Positions 34,849 to 44,838 of a stretch of DNA of 64,000 bases are shown piece by piece. A program made the translations under genes and the position numbers. The stretch covers positions 248,001 through 312,000 of the forward strand of contig NZ_RHHR01000010.1 of assembly GCF_003710915.1 (NCBI RefSeq), in the 5' to 3' direction. The stretch comes from Brevibacillus invocatus (GTDB taxonomy: Bacteria > Bacillota > Bacilli > Brevibacillales > Brevibacillaceae). Numbering within the stretch: position 1 is the stretch's first letter; the number at the start of each line of letters is the position of its first letter. The notes under the pieces were generated by a model, which did no database searches, had not been told where the DNA came from, and saw only the letters and a list, made by a program, of their open reading frames with translations.

Positions 34849-35416
34849 GTGATCCGCTCCTTTCCAATATCCATTGCACTGCTTTCTTGGTAATTGGACA
34901 TCCATCCTGGAGACTGTCATGCCCCTCCATTTTTCCGATATCCCCAATTCCAATCAGATTGGGGATATGCAGTGAATTCAACACATCCACTGTATCCCCG
35001 TAGATCTTGTTTTGGAGCTTTTTCTCGGCATATCCGTCCTTGTCCACCGCTTCCTCGACAATCTGACCATCCTTGTCGATGGAATATTGGACTGTGGCTC
35101 CCTGTACCCATCTCGTGTTGGATGCAACCGCTATCGCCCCGATCACTTCGATAGCCGGATGCTTGACCACGTACTCAAGTGCTCGTTCCCCCCGTCCACG
35201 CCCAAAATCTCCGTTGTCATCAAACATGACGATGACGGGATCGTAAGGAGTCATCTGGATCAATTCCACCATCTGGCTCCCATCGAGCGGCGTGGGATTA
35301 CCTGCAGACAGCGAGATGCATCGTCCACCGAGATCTTTGGCTACAGCTTCGACTGCCTTCTGTGCAATGTGGTCGCCATCTGTGACCACAATGACTTTTC
35401 TTGGTTGACCATTCAT
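34778..35416 (-). CDS. spoVAEA: Stage V sporulation protein AEA
   Basis: This 212-residue soluble protein starts with a Rossmann-like strand (KVIVVTDGDHIAQKAVE) and contains IVMFDDNGDFGRGRGE and LIGIGDIGKMEGHD. It belongs to the SpoVAEa family, whose role within the SpoVA dipicolinate channel complex is not defined. The last 23 codons overlap spoVAF in another frame. It is preceded by spoVAEB with a 29-base gap. Confidence 0.92.
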   Translation of the reverse strand: MNGQPRKVIVVTDGDHIAQKAVEAVAKDLGGRCISLSAGNPTPLDGSQMVELIQMTPYDPVIVMFDDNGDFGRGRGERALEYVVKHPAIEVIGAIAVASNTRWVQGATVQYSIDKDGQIVEEAVDKDGYAEKKLQNKIYGDTVDVLNSLHIPNLIGIGDIGKMEGHDSLQDGCPITKKAVQWILERSGSHGGNNGKAASHRGTIGREQDLSQ

Positions 35417-35445
35417 CAGGGTTCCACCACCCTTGCAGGATTGCG

Positions 35446-35796
35446 TTAGCCTTTTGGCTTAAATACAAGTGATGCTAGAAACCCAAACGCAATAGCTGCC
35501 GAAATTCCTGCGCTCGTCACCTCGAAGATCCCCGTAGCGACCCCGATCAACCCGTTTTTCTCCGCTTCTCCAATCGCGCCATGGTAGAGGGAATGGCCAA
35601 AGCTGGTAATCGGCACGGTCGCGCCTGCTCCTGCAAAGTCGATAAATTTGTCATAAACCCCAATAAAGTCGAGAAAGACTCCCGCTACGACCAATGTACT
35701 CATCACATGGGCAGGAGTGAGTTTTCCGACATCCAGTAAAAGCTGTCCCACGACACAAACCAAGCCACCTACAACAAATGCAATGACGTACTCCAT
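35446..35796 (-). CDS. spoVAEB: Stage V sporulation protein AEB (DPA channel subunit)
   Basis: This 116-residue membrane protein has three to four helices and the [14 protein letters not shown] motif shared with SpoVAC. SpoVAEb is part of the inner-membrane complex that loads dipicolinic acid into the forespore and lets it out at germination. Its ATG overlaps the spoVAD stop (TAATG). Confidence 0.93.
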   Translation of the reverse strand: MEYVIAFVVGGLVCVVGQLLLDVGKLTPAHVMSTLVVAGVFLDFIGVYDKFIDFAGAGATVPITSFGHSLYHGAIGEAEKNGLIGVATGIFEVTSAGISAAIAFGFLASLVFKPKG

Positions 35797-36821
35797 TAAG
35801 CTCCTCCTTCAAATGCGACGGCGTGTGCAATGCAGGGAATGGAATTCCCTTGTTGATAGCTGACAGGGCTTAGCAGAGCTCCCGTCGCGCAAACCAAGAC
35901 TTTTTTCACTAAACCGCGGTTCAGTTGATCCATAATGTAGCTGTAAGTCACGACTGCACTGCTCGCACAACCACTTCCTCCCGCAAAGACATCCTGATCC
36001 GGTGAATAGATCATCAAGCCACAGTCGTTATAAACCTGATCCATATCATAGCCCTGGGCCAACATCAGTTCCTTTACGATGGGATAACCCACGGCTGCAA
36101 GATCTCCTGTGACGATCAGGTCATAGTCCTTCGGTGAACGCCCAAGATCCTTGAAATGCGCCTCTAAGGTAGAGACCGCAGCGGGAGCCATCGCAGACCC
36201 CATATCAAACGGATCCTTAATCCCCATATCGACAACTTTGCCCATCGTTGCATGGGTGATGCGCGGTCCCTTCCCACCAATCCCAACGAGACCAGCTCCG
36301 GCACCCGTAACCGTCCACTGGGCACTTGGCGGTTTCTGACCACCATATTCCGTCGGATAGCGATACTGTCTTTCCGCTGTTGCATTGTGACTACTGCAAG
36401 CAGCAATCGCCCGGTTTGCATAGCCCGCGTTTACCAAGGAAGCGGCGGTCGCAAGCGTCAGCATGGAGGTCGAACACGCGCCGTACATACCGAGAAGTGG
36501 AATCGCCAGCTTTTCAGCTGTGAAGTTCGTCGTGATGTTTTGATTGAGCAGATCTCCGGCCAGAATGAAATCGACTTCTTGCTCGGTGATAGCTGCCTTT
36601 TTCAAAACGTTTGTTACAGCGTCCTCCATCAATTGTCGTTCCGCATCCTCCCAGGATTGCTGGCCGGCATACATGTCATCATGGATTTTATCAAACAAGG
36701 CAGCCAATGGACCTTCCCCTTCTTTGGGACCAACTGCCACAGCAGATGCCTGCAAGCGAACGTTCTCGGCAAAATGCCAGGTTTGACGGCTGATGCGTGC
36801 TGTCTGCTTGTTGCTATCCAT
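35796..36821 (-). CDS. spoVAD: Stage V sporulation protein AD (DPA-binding, thiolase fold)
   Basis: This 341-residue protein has the thiolase/ketosynthase-like fold of SpoVAD ([21 protein letters not shown] and [15 protein letters not shown] segments). B. subtilis SpoVAD binds dipicolinic acid directly and sits on the forespore membrane. The start has GAGGAGGG upstream; the stop overlaps spoVAEB by one base. Confidence 0.95.
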   Translation of the reverse strand: MDSNKQTARISRQTWHFAENVRLQASAVAVGPKEGEGPLAALFDKIHDDMYAGQQSWEDAERQLMEDAVTNVLKKAAITEQEVDFILAGDLLNQNITTNFTAEKLAIPLLGMYGACSTSMLTLATAASLVNAGYANRAIAACSSHNATAERQYRYPTEYGGQKPPSAQWTVTGAGAGLVGIGGKGPRITHATMGKVVDMGIKDPFDMGSAMAPAAVSTLEAHFKDLGRSPKDYDLIVTGDLAAVGYPIVKELMLAQGYDMDQVYNDCGLMIYSPDQDVFAGGSGCASSAVVTYSYIMDQLNRGLVKKVLVCATGALLSPVSYQQGNSIPCIAHAVAFEGGA

Positions 36822-36833
36822 CGTTAGCCCTCC

Positions 36834-37319
36834 TCAGAAAATCATTTTGAACAGGCTCTTGAGGATACCTGCGACAAAGGCTGCAACGACACCGAAGACG
36901 ATAACCGAGCCTGCTAATTTAAACATGTTTCCGCCCACACCTAGGACAAAGCCTTCACTACGGTGTTCAATCGCAGCAGATGCGATGGAATTCGCAAAGC
37001 CCGTGACAGGAACAGCCGAGCCTGCGCCTGCATACTGACCAATATTGTCGTAAACACCCATACCAGTAAGAAGGACGGAAATGAAAATCAAGGTAGCGAC
37101 CGTTGGGTTGCTTGCTGTTTTTTCCGTAAAGCCAAAAAAGTGAATGTACATATTTTGCAAGGCTTGACCAAAAAGGCAGATTGTACCACCAACCCAAAAC
37201 GCACGCATACAATTGAGCAAAACGTTTCGCTTAGGCTTGTACTTGGATGCTTGTTGCTGATACATCTGTTTGGTCATCTGCATGGATCCGATTGGTTTTG
37301 CTTTCGTCTTGGTCGCCAT
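36834..37319 (-). CDS. spoVAC: Stage V sporulation protein AC (mechanosensitive DPA channel)
   Basis: This 161-residue protein has a basic N-terminus and four membrane helices, with YAGAGSAVPVTGFANSI as family motif. B. subtilis SpoVAC behaves as a mechanosensitive channel for dipicolinate release. The ATG at 37319 is chosen because AAAGGAG precedes it; an upstream ATG at 37364 is less likely. Confidence 0.94.
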   Translation of the reverse strand: MATKTKAKPIGSMQMTKQMYQQQASKYKPKRNVLLNCMRAFWVGGTICLFGQALQNMYIHFFGFTEKTASNPTVATLIFISVLLTGMGVYDNIGQYAGAGSAVPVTGFANSIASAAIEHRSEGFVLGVGGNMFKLAGSVIVFGVVAAFVAGILKSLFKMIF

Positions 37320-37419
37320 GCCTTTCCACTCCTTTACTTGTCCATACCTGTGTAAAAATTTCACTCTATCTATATATTTCCTGTTTCAATGGATCCTATG
37401 AATAGCGGTATTTACCAGT

Positions 37420-37839
37420 TCACAGATGCAGCAGCCACTGAAGCAACGAGCCCGTAATTTTGCCAAAAACCATCGCCATCAGCAGATAAAGTAGACTTCC
37501 ATCCATATGCAAACGCTTGGCGATGATGGGAAAGACATTTAAGGCTTCGGTGAGTCCTGCCGCCAAAGTTCCTACAAAAACACCTGCCAAGAGTCCATAG
37601 ACGGACGTAACCAGTACAGGCAGACTCGTCTTAATTTGATAAAAATCAATCAATGTAAAAAACAGCGCTCCACTTACCAAAGCCCACTCCAGCTTGCGAA
37701 TATGTTGATGGGCATTGGTCAATTGGGTCAGTCGCGGAACGATATCCAGCACGGTTATGAAAGCTACAAACCCACTTCCCACGGCGACTCCCCAGCCCAA
37801 TCCGACCAGGACGACGAGCATGACTTGAATGATGCTCAC
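37420..37839 (-). CDS. spoVAB: Stage V sporulation protein AB
   Basis: This 139-residue polytopic membrane protein (about four helices) begins at a GTG that overlaps the spoVAA stop (GTGA). It is required for dipicolinate uptake as part of the SpoVA complex; its exact role is unknown. Confidence 0.93.
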   Translation of the reverse strand: MSIIQVMLVVLVGLGWGVAVGSGFVAFITVLDIVPRLTQLTNAHQHIRKLEWALVSGALFFTLIDFYQIKTSLPVLVTSVYGLLAGVFVGTLAAGLTEALNVFPIIAKRLHMDGSLLYLLMAMVFGKITGSLLQWLLHL

Positions 37840-38450
37840 GTTTTCGTACGCTGATTTTCCTTATTTTCATGCTGGATGTAATATTGATCGACATTTTGCT
37901 GGTACATGAACAACTCTACTTCTAGTGGGCTCGGCTCCTCGTTAATTTTCTTTTGAAAGATATGATTGAAAAACAGCACCATCCCTAGCCCGATTCCGAT
38001 GGAGTACGGAATTTGCAGCCAGAGTGGATGCAGGTTTTTATCTCCGGTGATCAGGTAAAAAATACGTTGATGTACTTCTTTCATACTCACATCGGTGTGG
38101 AAGTTCATGATGGCCAGTCCTGAACCTACGAACAAAAGAATCCAAACCAAGGCAACCAACAACGGATTCGCCCTTTTTCTCGGATTCATCACTTCAACGA
38201 TGATTTGCGAGGCACCTTGCACTTCCAGTTCCGCCTCTGGATAGGCAGATCTCAGTCTTTCAATGACTTGCATAATGTCAATGATCACCAGGTTCCCGTC
38301 CTTTGGCGAAACCTGATAGACAGGAATTCGTCTGATCGCCTCCTCCTTGCTTCCGTCCCAGAAAAATTGACAGATGTCACCCAACGTAATCACGGATTGT
38401 GGCTTGACCGCCAACCGATTGCGCAGGCGCAGATACAACGGATCTTTCAT
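37836..38450 (-). CDS. spoVAA: Stage V sporulation protein AA
   Basis: This 204-residue protein has a soluble N-terminal half (about 1-95, LYLRLRNRLAVKPQSVITLGDI) with a two-lobed ring-like fold reported for the family, and two membrane helices (about 100-120 and 150-170). It heads the spoVA operon. The start has GGAGGGGAT upstream. Confidence 0.93.
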   Translation of the reverse strand: MKDPLYLRLRNRLAVKPQSVITLGDICQFFWDGSKEEAIRRIPVYQVSPKDGNLVIIDIMQVIERLRSAYPEAELEVQGASQIIVEVMNPRKRANPLLVALVWILLFVGSGLAIMNFHTDVSMKEVHQRIFYLITGDKNLHPLWLQIPYSIGIGLGMVLFFNHIFQKKINEEPSPLEVELFMYQQNVDQYYIQHENKENQRTKT

Positions 38451-38488
38451 CTGATCCCCTCCTTGATTTCCAACTCCTTATCACTCGC

Positions 38489-38518
38489 TAGTATGTGCCC
38501 TGCCTGAAAACCCATACC
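38489..38518 (-). promoter_or_regulatory. Sigma-G promoter of the spoVA operon
   Basis: On the minus strand GGTATG (38513-38518) and CATACTA (38489-38495) are 17 bases apart, 38 bases before spoVAA. The -10 is a full sigma-G match and B. subtilis spoVA is a classic sigma-G operon. Confidence 0.72.
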
Positions 38519-38554
38519 CTTCTCTTTGCCAGCTCTCCCCTCGGAATAACAAGA

Positions 38555-38587
38555 AAAACACCAAAGCGTCATTATGCCTTGGTGTTT
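38555..38587 (-). terminator. Terminator of spoIIA operon (after sigF)
   Basis: ACACCAAGGC and GCTTTGGTGT form a stem across eight or so bases on the minus strand, followed by TTTTTCTTG. Confidence 0.78.
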
Positions 38588-38601
38588 CTCTTATATTGAT
38601 G

Positions 38602-39357
38602 CTAGTGTTCGATCTGGTCCTTGATGGTTTGCAGGATTCGCTTCTCTAGGCGCGATACCTGTACTTGTGAAATCCCCAAACGCTCCGCTACTTCTGACTG
38701 TGTCTGGTCCTTGTAGTAGCGCAGGTATACGATCAACTGCTCTCTTTCACTCAAGCGGCTGATGGCATCCTTCAGGGCAATTTTCTCAAACCATTTGTTT
38801 ACTCCCTCATCCGCAATCTGATCGATCAGCGTGATCGGATCTCCATCATTTTCAAAAACAGTCTCATGGATGGAGGACGGGGAACGGCTCGCTTCCTGTG
38901 CGAAGACGACTTCCTCCGGTGTAATACCCACTGCATCGGCTACTTCTGCAATCGTCGGAGCTCGACCGAATTGCTTGTACAATTCATCCTTGACTCGCCT
39001 TACTTTATTAGCGGTTTCCTTGAGTGAACGACTCACCTTGACCGTTCCATCGTCACGCAAGAAGCGTTGGATTTCTCCGATGATCATAGGCACAGCATAC
39101 GTAGAGAACCGCACATCATACGTTAGGTCAAACTTGTCGACGGCCTTTAACAAGCCAATGCAGCCAATCTGAAACAAATCATCCGCTTCGTAGCCACGGT
39201 TGATAAAGCGCTGGACGACGGACCAAACCAGCCTGATATTGCTATTCACCAATAGCTCTCGGGCATCACTATCTCCTGCCTGACTCTTGGCGATCAAGTC
39301 TTTCACTTGGTCATTGGTCAGAAATGGTTGACTCGCATTTTTGATATCGGCACCCAT
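38602..39357 (-). CDS. sigF: Forespore sigma factor SigF
   Basis: This 251-residue sigma-70 family protein is the first compartment-specific sigma factor of sporulation. Region 2 (DDLFQIGCIGLLKAVDKFDLTYDVRFSTYAVPMIIGEI), region 3 and region 4 (SEVAERLGISQVQVSRLEKRIL) are intact. The ATG at 39357 is preceded by AGGGGT; a GTG at 39363 is an alternative. It is the last gene of spoIIAA-spoIIAB-sigF and is held inactive by SpoIIAB until septation. Confidence 0.95.
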   Translation of the reverse strand: MGADIKNASQPFLTNDQVKDLIAKSQAGDSDARELLVNSNIRLVWSVVQRFINRGYEADDLFQIGCIGLLKAVDKFDLTYDVRFSTYAVPMIIGEIQRFLRDDGTVKVSRSLKETANKVRRVKDELYKQFGRAPTIAEVADAVGITPEEVVFAQEASRSPSSIHETVFENDGDPITLIDQIADEGVNKWFEKIALKDAISRLSEREQLIVYLRYYKDQTQSEVAERLGISQVQVSRLEKRILQTIKDQIEH

Positions 39358-39368
39358 TGGCACTACCC

Positions 39369-39818
39369 CTAATTTTGCAAGGCTTTGGCAAACGACAGGC
39401 GTTTGGTCAGACGAACAGTTGTCCCTTTACCGACAGAGGTCGCCACTTCCAAAGAGTCCATGAAATTCTCCATAATGGTAAAACCCATTCCGGAACGTTC
39501 CAGCTCCGGCTTGGTTGTGTAGAGGGGCTGCATCGCCTGCTCCACATCCTCGATTCCTTTGCCTTTGTCTTCCACAACGACGTCAATCACTCCATCATTG
39601 ATCTGCACGGAAATATGTACCACACCCTCTGGATTTTCGTCATATCCGTGGATGATAGCATTTGTCACAGCTTCTGATATTACCGTCTTGATCTCTTCCA
39701 ATTCATCCATCGTGATATCCAATTGAGAAATGAACGATGCTACGGCAACACGAGCAAAAGCCTCGTTCTGGCTTACCGCAGCGAACGACACGGTCATGAA
39801 ATTACGTTGTACCTTCAT
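39369..39818 (-). CDS. spoIIAB: Anti-sigma F factor and kinase SpoIIAB
   Basis: This 149-residue GHKL-type kinase binds SigF or phosphorylates SpoIIAA. The N box ([12 protein letters not shown]), G1 ([10 protein letters not shown]) and the lid/G2 region ([15 protein letters not shown]) are visible. Its ATG touches the spoIIAA stop (one-base overlap). Confidence 0.95.
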   Translation of the reverse strand: MKVQRNFMTVSFAAVSQNEAFARVAVASFISQLDITMDELEEIKTVISEAVTNAIIHGYDENPEGVVHISVQINDGVIDVVVEDKGKGIEDVEQAMQPLYTTKPELERSGMGFTIMENFMDSLEVATSVGKGTTVRLTKRLSFAKALQN

Positions 39819-40168
39819 TACGCCACCCCCAGGATTAGCAGTGCTTCTGCCTCGTTTTCACGAAACTTGATCACCTTGAACAATCCCGACATTTCAAAAA
39901 TCCGGTAGATCGTCGGATTGATGGAGCAAACATACATATCGCCCGACCTGGCAGAAATCTGCTTGTATCTGCCAAGAATCACTCCGATACCGGAACTGTC
40001 CATAAACGCCAAATCCGCTAGACTGAGAACAATATGGCGAATAGGAGAGGTGCGCAATACTTCATCCACCTTGCTGCGCAATTCCTCCGCAGTGTGATGG
40101 TCCAATTCCCCCTGCAAACGGATCACCAGGACATCCTGTCTGGTTTCCATCGCGATTCGTAAACTCAT
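39818..40168 (-). CDS. spoIIAA: Anti-anti-sigma factor SpoIIAA
   Basis: This 116-residue STAS-domain protein frees SigF by binding SpoIIAB once dephosphorylated by SpoIIE. The phosphorylated serine lies in [17 protein letters not shown] (about Ser57). The ATG at 40168 is ten bases after AAGGAG; an in-frame GTG at 40177 is too close to that site. Confidence 0.95.
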   Translation of the reverse strand: MSLRIAMETRQDVLVIRLQGELDHHTAEELRSKVDEVLRTSPIRHIVLSLADLAFMDSSGIGVILGRYKQISARSGDMYVCSINPTIYRIFEMSGLFKVIKFRENEAEALLILGVA

Positions 40169-40206
40169 AGCTGACACACTCCTTCATCCCGTAGTGACAA
40201 TCTCTT

Positions 40207-40230
40207 TCTTCTCTCTCTTATCCAATTCCT
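40207..40230 (-). promoter_or_regulatory. Candidate sigma-H promoter of spoIIA
   Basis: On the minus strand AGGAATT (40224-40230, full match to the sigma-H -35 AGGAWWT) is followed after 12 bases by GAAGA (40207-40211, near GAAT). This is where the sigma-H/Spo0A promoter of spoIIA is expected. Confidence 0.55.
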
Positions 40231-40250
40231 GCCAGCCGACAAAAGAACAA

Positions 40251-40291
40251 AAAAATCGAGCAGCCATAACCGTTCTTTCGAGGCAACTCGA
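40251..40291 (-). terminator. Terminator between dacF and spoIIAA
   Basis: TCGAGTTGCC pairs with GGCTGCTCGA at eight of ten positions, followed by TTTTTTTG on the minus strand. Partial readthrough would extend the dacF transcript into spoIIA, as known in B. subtilis. Confidence 0.72.
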
Positions 40292-40316
40292 CTCTTTTCG
40301 CGCTCCTGTTGTCTGA

Positions 40317-41504
40317 TTAGTAGCTAATCAAAACCTTCTTCGTTGTTCGCTTGAGAATCTCCCACATACCTGCCTCATCGACGGTTTGCTCCGGATACAA
40401 ATCGATTCGATTTACTTCCTTGCCGTCTTTGGTTCGGATAAAAATATGCCCCACAACCTGATCCTTGTTCACTGGAGCATTGACGGTCTTGTTCACGACC
40501 ACCTCGCGCTGATAATCATCAGCGTTCTCTCCTTTTTTCATCAAAAGACTTACGGATTGTGGAGTGACGACATTGATATTCGGCTGCTGCCCCTTGTCCA
40601 CCGTTAATTGCTGGACCGTTTCACCTTTTTTGTACATCGGCATGACCTGGTAGTGGGTAAAAGCGTAGTTGAACATGGTCGAGACCTCATTGTTTCGTGT
40701 CTTCACATCCGGTTCGCCCATCACGACCGAAATGACACGCATGTTGTCCCGTTTGGCAGTTGCCGTCAAGCAGTATTTGGCTTCCCCTGTATAGCCCGTT
40801 TTCAAGCCGTCTACGCCCTCATAAAAACGAACGAGACGATTGGTATTGACCAACCAAAAGGGGTTGGAGGTATCTTTGCGCAGGTAATCCTGGTAGGTTC
40901 CTGTAAAGCGAGTAATATCTTCGTGCTTCAGCAACTCTCTGGACATAATGGCTATATCAAAGGCTGAAGATACGTGATTCGCAGCAGGAAGCCCATTGGA
41001 GTTCACAAAATGAGTGTTCTTCATTCCCAATTCACGGGCACGCTCATTCATGCGGTTGACGAAAGCCTCTTCCGTCCCTCCTAAATGCTCCGCCATCGCG
41101 ACTGAAGCGTCATTGCCTGATGCGATTGCAATTCCTTTGATCATATCCTCGACAGTCATCACTTCACCCGGCTGCAAAAAGATCTGTGATCCACCCATCG
41201 ATGCAGCTCTTTCACTCGTACGCACCTTGTCTGTCATCTTAAGTTCACCACGATCAATCGCTTCCATGATCAAAAGGAGCGTCATCACTTTGGTGATGCT
41301 TGCTGGCGGCAGCTTTTCGTGCGGATTTTTTTCGTACAGAATCGTACCCGTGTCAGCCTCGATCATCACTGCCGACAACGCTTTGGGCGCAAAATTCATG
41401 GCTCCTGATGGTGGAGCAGGCTTCTCACTGGCTGCAAGAGCCTTAGGAGAAAAGATAGTGATGCACATGATGAAGCATAGAGCGAGATAGCTTTTCCGAT
41501 TCAT
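40317..41504 (-). CDS. dacF: Sporulation D-alanyl-D-alanine carboxypeptidase DacF
   Basis: This 395-residue exported peptidase S11 enzyme has a signal peptide (1-25) and the SxxK (Ser69-Lys72, SITK), SGN (ASGND) and KTG (GLKTGYT) motifs. In B. subtilis DacF is made in the forespore and, with DacB, sets cortex cross-linking. It sits upstream of spoIIAA as in B. subtilis. The start has GGAGGGAAG upstream and a sigma-F-like promoter before it. Confidence 0.93.
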   Translation of the reverse strand: MNRKSYLALCFIMCITIFSPKALAASEKPAPPSGAMNFAPKALSAVMIEADTGTILYEKNPHEKLPPASITKVMTLLLIMEAIDRGELKMTDKVRTSERAASMGGSQIFLQPGEVMTVEDMIKGIAIASGNDASVAMAEHLGGTEEAFVNRMNERARELGMKNTHFVNSNGLPAANHVSSAFDIAIMSRELLKHEDITRFTGTYQDYLRKDTSNPFWLVNTNRLVRFYEGVDGLKTGYTGEAKYCLTATAKRDNMRVISVVMGEPDVKTRNNEVSTMFNYAFTHYQVMPMYKKGETVQQLTVDKGQQPNINVVTPQSVSLLMKKGENADDYQREVVVNKTVNAPVNKDQVVGHIFIRTKDGKEVNRIDLYPEQTVDEAGMWEILKRTTKKVLISY

Positions 41505-41532
41505 AACAGTCTCTTCCCTCCATTCATGGTTT

Positions 41533-41563
41533 TATTCTCACCAACCAGAAAGGAAAATATTCA
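41533..41563 (-). promoter_or_regulatory. Candidate sigma-F promoter of dacF
   Basis: On the minus strand TGAATA (41558-41563) and GGTGAGAATA (41533-41542) are 15 bases apart. The -10 fits GGnnAnAhTr at every position; the -35 is one base off GYATA. B. subtilis dacF is sigma-F dependent. Confidence 0.6.
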
Positions 41564-41570
41564 CATAAAA

Positions 41571-41602
41571 ATACCCCTTCCGCTTGGAGCAGAAGGGATT
41601 TT
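41571..41602 (-). terminator. Terminator of the chemoreceptor gene
   Basis: CCCTTC and GAAGGG pair across eleven bases, followed by GTATTTTT on the minus strand, five bases after the gene's stop. Confidence 0.7.
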
Positions 41603-41606
41603 TTGA

Positions 41607-43682
41607 TCAGATGACAAACCGGCTAACATTCTGGGTCAGGTCATCCGCCATTTTTTTCAGCTGTTCAACATTTTCATTGATTCGGGCGATAGAATGCAGC
41701 TGTTCATCTACTGTTTTCACAACGCCGTTAATCGAATCCTTGATCTCGTCAGACATCGAGGCCAATCGATGGATGGAATCAGTCACAACCTGGTTACCCG
41801 CTGCCATCTCTTCCGAAGTGGCAGTCATCGATTCACTCTGCTCGGCAGCAGATTGAATGTCGGACACAATGTTTTGGAATGAAACGCCTACCGCTTCTAC
41901 GGAATGCAACCCGCCTCCTACCATGCTGACGATCTCATCCATATGCCGGCTCATCTCCATCGCTTCGTCATTGATGGAGTGAGCGATCGCTGCGATTCGA
42001 TCAGAGAACAAATTACTTTCCTCCGCCAGCTTTCTGACCTCAGTCGCAACCACCGAAAAGCCTCTTCCTGCATCCCCTGCTCTGGCCGCTTCAATCGCGG
42101 CATTAAGCGCGAGCAAATTAGTCTGGGAAGCGATGCTGCTGATCATTTCTACAATACTAGTAATTTGCCGTGCGCGCTCACGCAGATTATGCATTTGTTT
42201 TGCCGTACGTTCTACTTCGTTCGAAGCGCGACGCACCGTGTCAATGACATTGCCAACCAACTGCATGCCATCCTGAGCTCTTTCAAAGGTGCGTGTCGTA
42301 GCTACAGAGGTAGATTCAGCTGAAACCGCCACCTGCTGCACGCCTTGGGAAATCTCTGAGACGGTTTGCGCAGTGGCTTGTACCTCGTCCGTCTGCAAGG
42401 AGACGCGTTGGGCGATAGTCGAGATATTGCTGGTGATGACATCGATAGCACCCTTGTTTTCCTCGGCAAATTGCGACATTTCTTCTGTGGCTACATTCAG
42501 CTGAGTAGCTTGGCCTTGAACCAAGGCGATCAATTTCCGCAATTCTGCGGCCATCTCATTCATTTTGGTTCCTACCATCGCAATCTCGTCATTCCCTTTG
42601 ACTGCAATGTTTACGTCAAAATTTCCGGAACCGATTCGATCCATATCTTGCGCAATCGCAAACAAGGAAGTCCGAATCCGCTTTGCAAACCACCAGATCG
42701 ACCACATCGAAATGGCTATGACGGGGATAGCAAACAGGATGAAGTACCACGCCATCGCATCGACTTCCCCATAAACTTCTTCTATCCCTGTTGTAAGCAC
42801 GACATTCCATTTCAATAATGGAATTGGTGCCGTAGACGCGAACAGCTCGTTGCCATTTTCTTCATAGACGAGACTTTGGCTCACCTGTTGATTTGCGATC
42901 GCCAACAGGTCCTCATAATCGGGGTTGCCCTGCAAGGAGAGCTGATTGTTCAGCTCCGTCTTTTGATGCGCTACGACCAAGCCATCTTGACGGACGACGA
43001 ACGCATGTCCATTTTGCATGAACGAGATATCCTGCGTTTTTTGCAGCAGGTCATTCATATTGAACCCGACAATAAAGATTCTCTTGGTGTCTTTATTTCC
43101 TTCTCCTACTGGAACTGCAATATGTAGATAGCTTTTTTCATTTCCTTGAACAATTTCTTCATCGGATATTACTGGACCAGCGGAGCTTTTAGCATCCTGA
43201 AAATATTTAATCTTTGTAAAATCCGTATCGCTTTTCACAGTCAGCGTATACAGCATTTTCCCGGAATTGGCATCCACCAGATAAATCTTGGAAATTTCTT
43301 TATGGGATTGTACGAGCAACCGGAACTGCTCCAAGATCAGTGGCTCCATGTCCGTTTGCATAATGCGCATGGCGGCCATGGTCTTTGTAGACTCAAGGAT
43401 CGCGTTTACCCAGTCATTCATGCTCTCAGCATGCTGTTCAGCGAGCATTCTGGACTGGTTGGAGGTAATCCCGATCAAGGTTGATTTAGAAAACGAGATA
43501 GCTATGTAATTCAATGCACCGATAATCACTAGTACCAGGATAAGACCAAAGATAATCATTTTTGAAGCCAGGGAACCTTTGAAACGATTGGAAATTTGAG
43601 TCAGCTTGGATGATCCCAAGGACATTGCTGGTGCAGAAGTCGCAGGTTTATTTTTCTTTTTCGGAAAACGAAATTTGCTCAT
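41607..43682 (-). CDS. Methyl-accepting chemotaxis protein (dCache type)
   Basis: This 691-residue membrane chemoreceptor has a basic N-terminus, a first membrane helix (about 42-62), an extracytoplasmic double-Cache sensor (about 65-320), a second helix (about 322-345), HAMP (about 346-400) and a long cytoplasmic signalling coiled coil whose hairpin tip reads [20 protein letters not shown]. It relays ligand binding to CheA/CheW. The ligand is unknown; Cache domains often bind amino acids or small acids. The ATG at 43682 follows GAGGGGG. A sigma-D-like -10 (GTCGGTAA, 43717-43724) lies upstream but the -35 is poor. It is the only chemotaxis gene here. Confidence 0.92.
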   Translation of the reverse strand: MSKFRFPKKKNKPATSAPAMSLGSSKLTQISNRFKGSLASKMIIFGLILVLVIIGALNYIAISFSKSTLIGITSNQSRMLAEQHAESMNDWVNAILESTKTMAAMRIMQTDMEPLILEQFRLLVQSHKEISKIYLVDANSGKMLYTLTVKSDTDFTKIKYFQDAKSSAGPVISDEEIVQGNEKSYLHIAVPVGEGNKDTKRIFIVGFNMNDLLQKTQDISFMQNGHAFVVRQDGLVVAHQKTELNNQLSLQGNPDYEDLLAIANQQVSQSLVYEENGNELFASTAPIPLLKWNVVLTTGIEEVYGEVDAMAWYFILFAIPVIAISMWSIWWFAKRIRTSLFAIAQDMDRIGSGNFDVNIAVKGNDEIAMVGTKMNEMAAELRKLIALVQGQATQLNVATEEMSQFAEENKGAIDVITSNISTIAQRVSLQTDEVQATAQTVSEISQGVQQVAVSAESTSVATTRTFERAQDGMQLVGNVIDTVRRASNEVERTAKQMHNLRERARQITSIVEMISSIASQTNLLALNAAIEAARAGDAGRGFSVVATEVRKLAEESNLFSDRIAAIAHSINDEAMEMSRHMDEIVSMVGGGLHSVEAVGVSFQNIVSDIQSAAEQSESMTATSEEMAAGNQVVTDSIHRLASMSDEIKDSINGVVKTVDEQLHSIARINENVEQLKKMADDLTQNVSRFVI

Positions 43683-43810
43683 AAGATTCTGCCCCCTCAC
43701 TGTGTTACTCTACTTATTACCGACTTTTAGCAAGAATAAACCTAATATTATTTGAAAAGTAGCATTTTTTTGAACATCCCAAAATCACTCGTGGTAAATT
43801 GAAAAATTTA

Positions 43811-43846
43811 AAAACGGGTTCCCAGCCTAACACTTACTGGAAACCC
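43811..43846 (-). terminator. Terminator of the opp operon
   Basis: GGGTTTCCAG and CTGGGAACCC form a stem on the minus strand, followed by GTTTTTAAA, 18 bases after oppF. Confidence 0.82.
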
Positions 43847-43863
43847 GCTTGATGAAATGCATT

Positions 43864-44823
43864 CTAGTTGTACAGATGACAAGCAGCGAAATGTCCCTTT
43901 TCGATCTCCTTCCAGACTGGCTCTTTGGCAGCACACTCTGGCATAGCTTTTGGACAACGAGTACGGAAATGGCAGCCGCTTGGCGGGTTCATTGGGCTTG
44001 GTACATCGCCTTCGAGAACGATGCGTTCACGGTTGCGCTCAATTTCCGGATCAGGAATTGGAATAGCAGACAAAAGTGCTTGGGTGTAAGGATGAAGTGG
44101 CTTTTCATACAGCGCCTCACTGTCTGCCAGCTCAACCATTTTACCCAAATACATAACCGCAACACGGTCGGAAATGTATTTCACCATGGATAAGTCATGG
44201 GCAATGAACATGTACGTCAAGCCCATTTTTTCTTGAAGCTGTTCGAGCAGGTTTACAACCTGTGCCTGAACCGATACGTCCAGTGCGGAAATCGGCTCGT
44301 CACACACGATAAATTTCGGTTCTACGGCAAGCGCACGGGCAATCCCGATCCGCTGACGCTGACCACCGGAGAATTCATGCGGGAACCTGTTCATGTGCTC
44401 TGGATTCAAGCTTACCAGGGAAAGAAGCTCTTGAATGCGCTCCTTTCGCTTTTGTCCGGTAGCCAAACCGTGAATATCGAGCGCCTCGCCAATGATATCC
44501 CCTACGGTCATACGCGGATTCAACGAAGCATATGGGTCTTGGAAAATCATTTGCATATTGCGGCGCATCGCCTTCATTTCATGATTGTTCAAGTTCATAA
44601 TGCTTTTGCCTTCGAACAAAACATCTCCAGCAGTCGCATCATACAAACGAAGAAGTGTACGACCAGCTGTGGATTTTCCACAACCGGACTCCCCTACCAC
44701 ACCAAGAGTTTCGCCGCGCTTGATCTCAAAAGAGATGTCGTTCACAGCTTTGAGTGTATTGTCACCAATAGAGAAAAATTTCTTCAGATTACGAACTTCG
44801 ATCAATGTATCGCGATTTTCCAC
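43864..44823 (-). CDS. oppF: Oligopeptide ABC transporter ATPase OppF
   Basis: This 319-residue ATPase energises peptide uptake. Walker A (GESGCGKST), Q loop ([10 protein letters not shown]), signature ([15 protein letters not shown]), Walker B (FIVCDEP) and H loop (AHDLSMV) are intact. The C-terminal oligopeptide-transporter extension has three cysteines in a CHFRTRCP...C pattern that may bind a cluster. It is the last gene of the operon, 15 bases after oppD. Confidence 0.93.
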   Translation of the reverse strand: MENRDTLIEVRNLKKFFSIGDNTLKAVNDISFEIKRGETLGVVGESGCGKSTAGRTLLRLYDATAGDVLFEGKSIMNLNNHEMKAMRRNMQMIFQDPYASLNPRMTVGDIIGEALDIHGLATGQKRKERIQELLSLVSLNPEHMNRFPHEFSGGQRQRIGIARALAVEPKFIVCDEPISALDVSVQAQVVNLLEQLQEKMGLTYMFIAHDLSMVKYISDRVAVMYLGKMVELADSEALYEKPLHPYTQALLSAIPIPDPEIERNRERIVLEGDVPSPMNPPSGCHFRTRCPKAMPECAAKEPVWKEIEKGHFAACHLYN

Positions 44824-44838
44824 TGTTTACCCTCCCTC

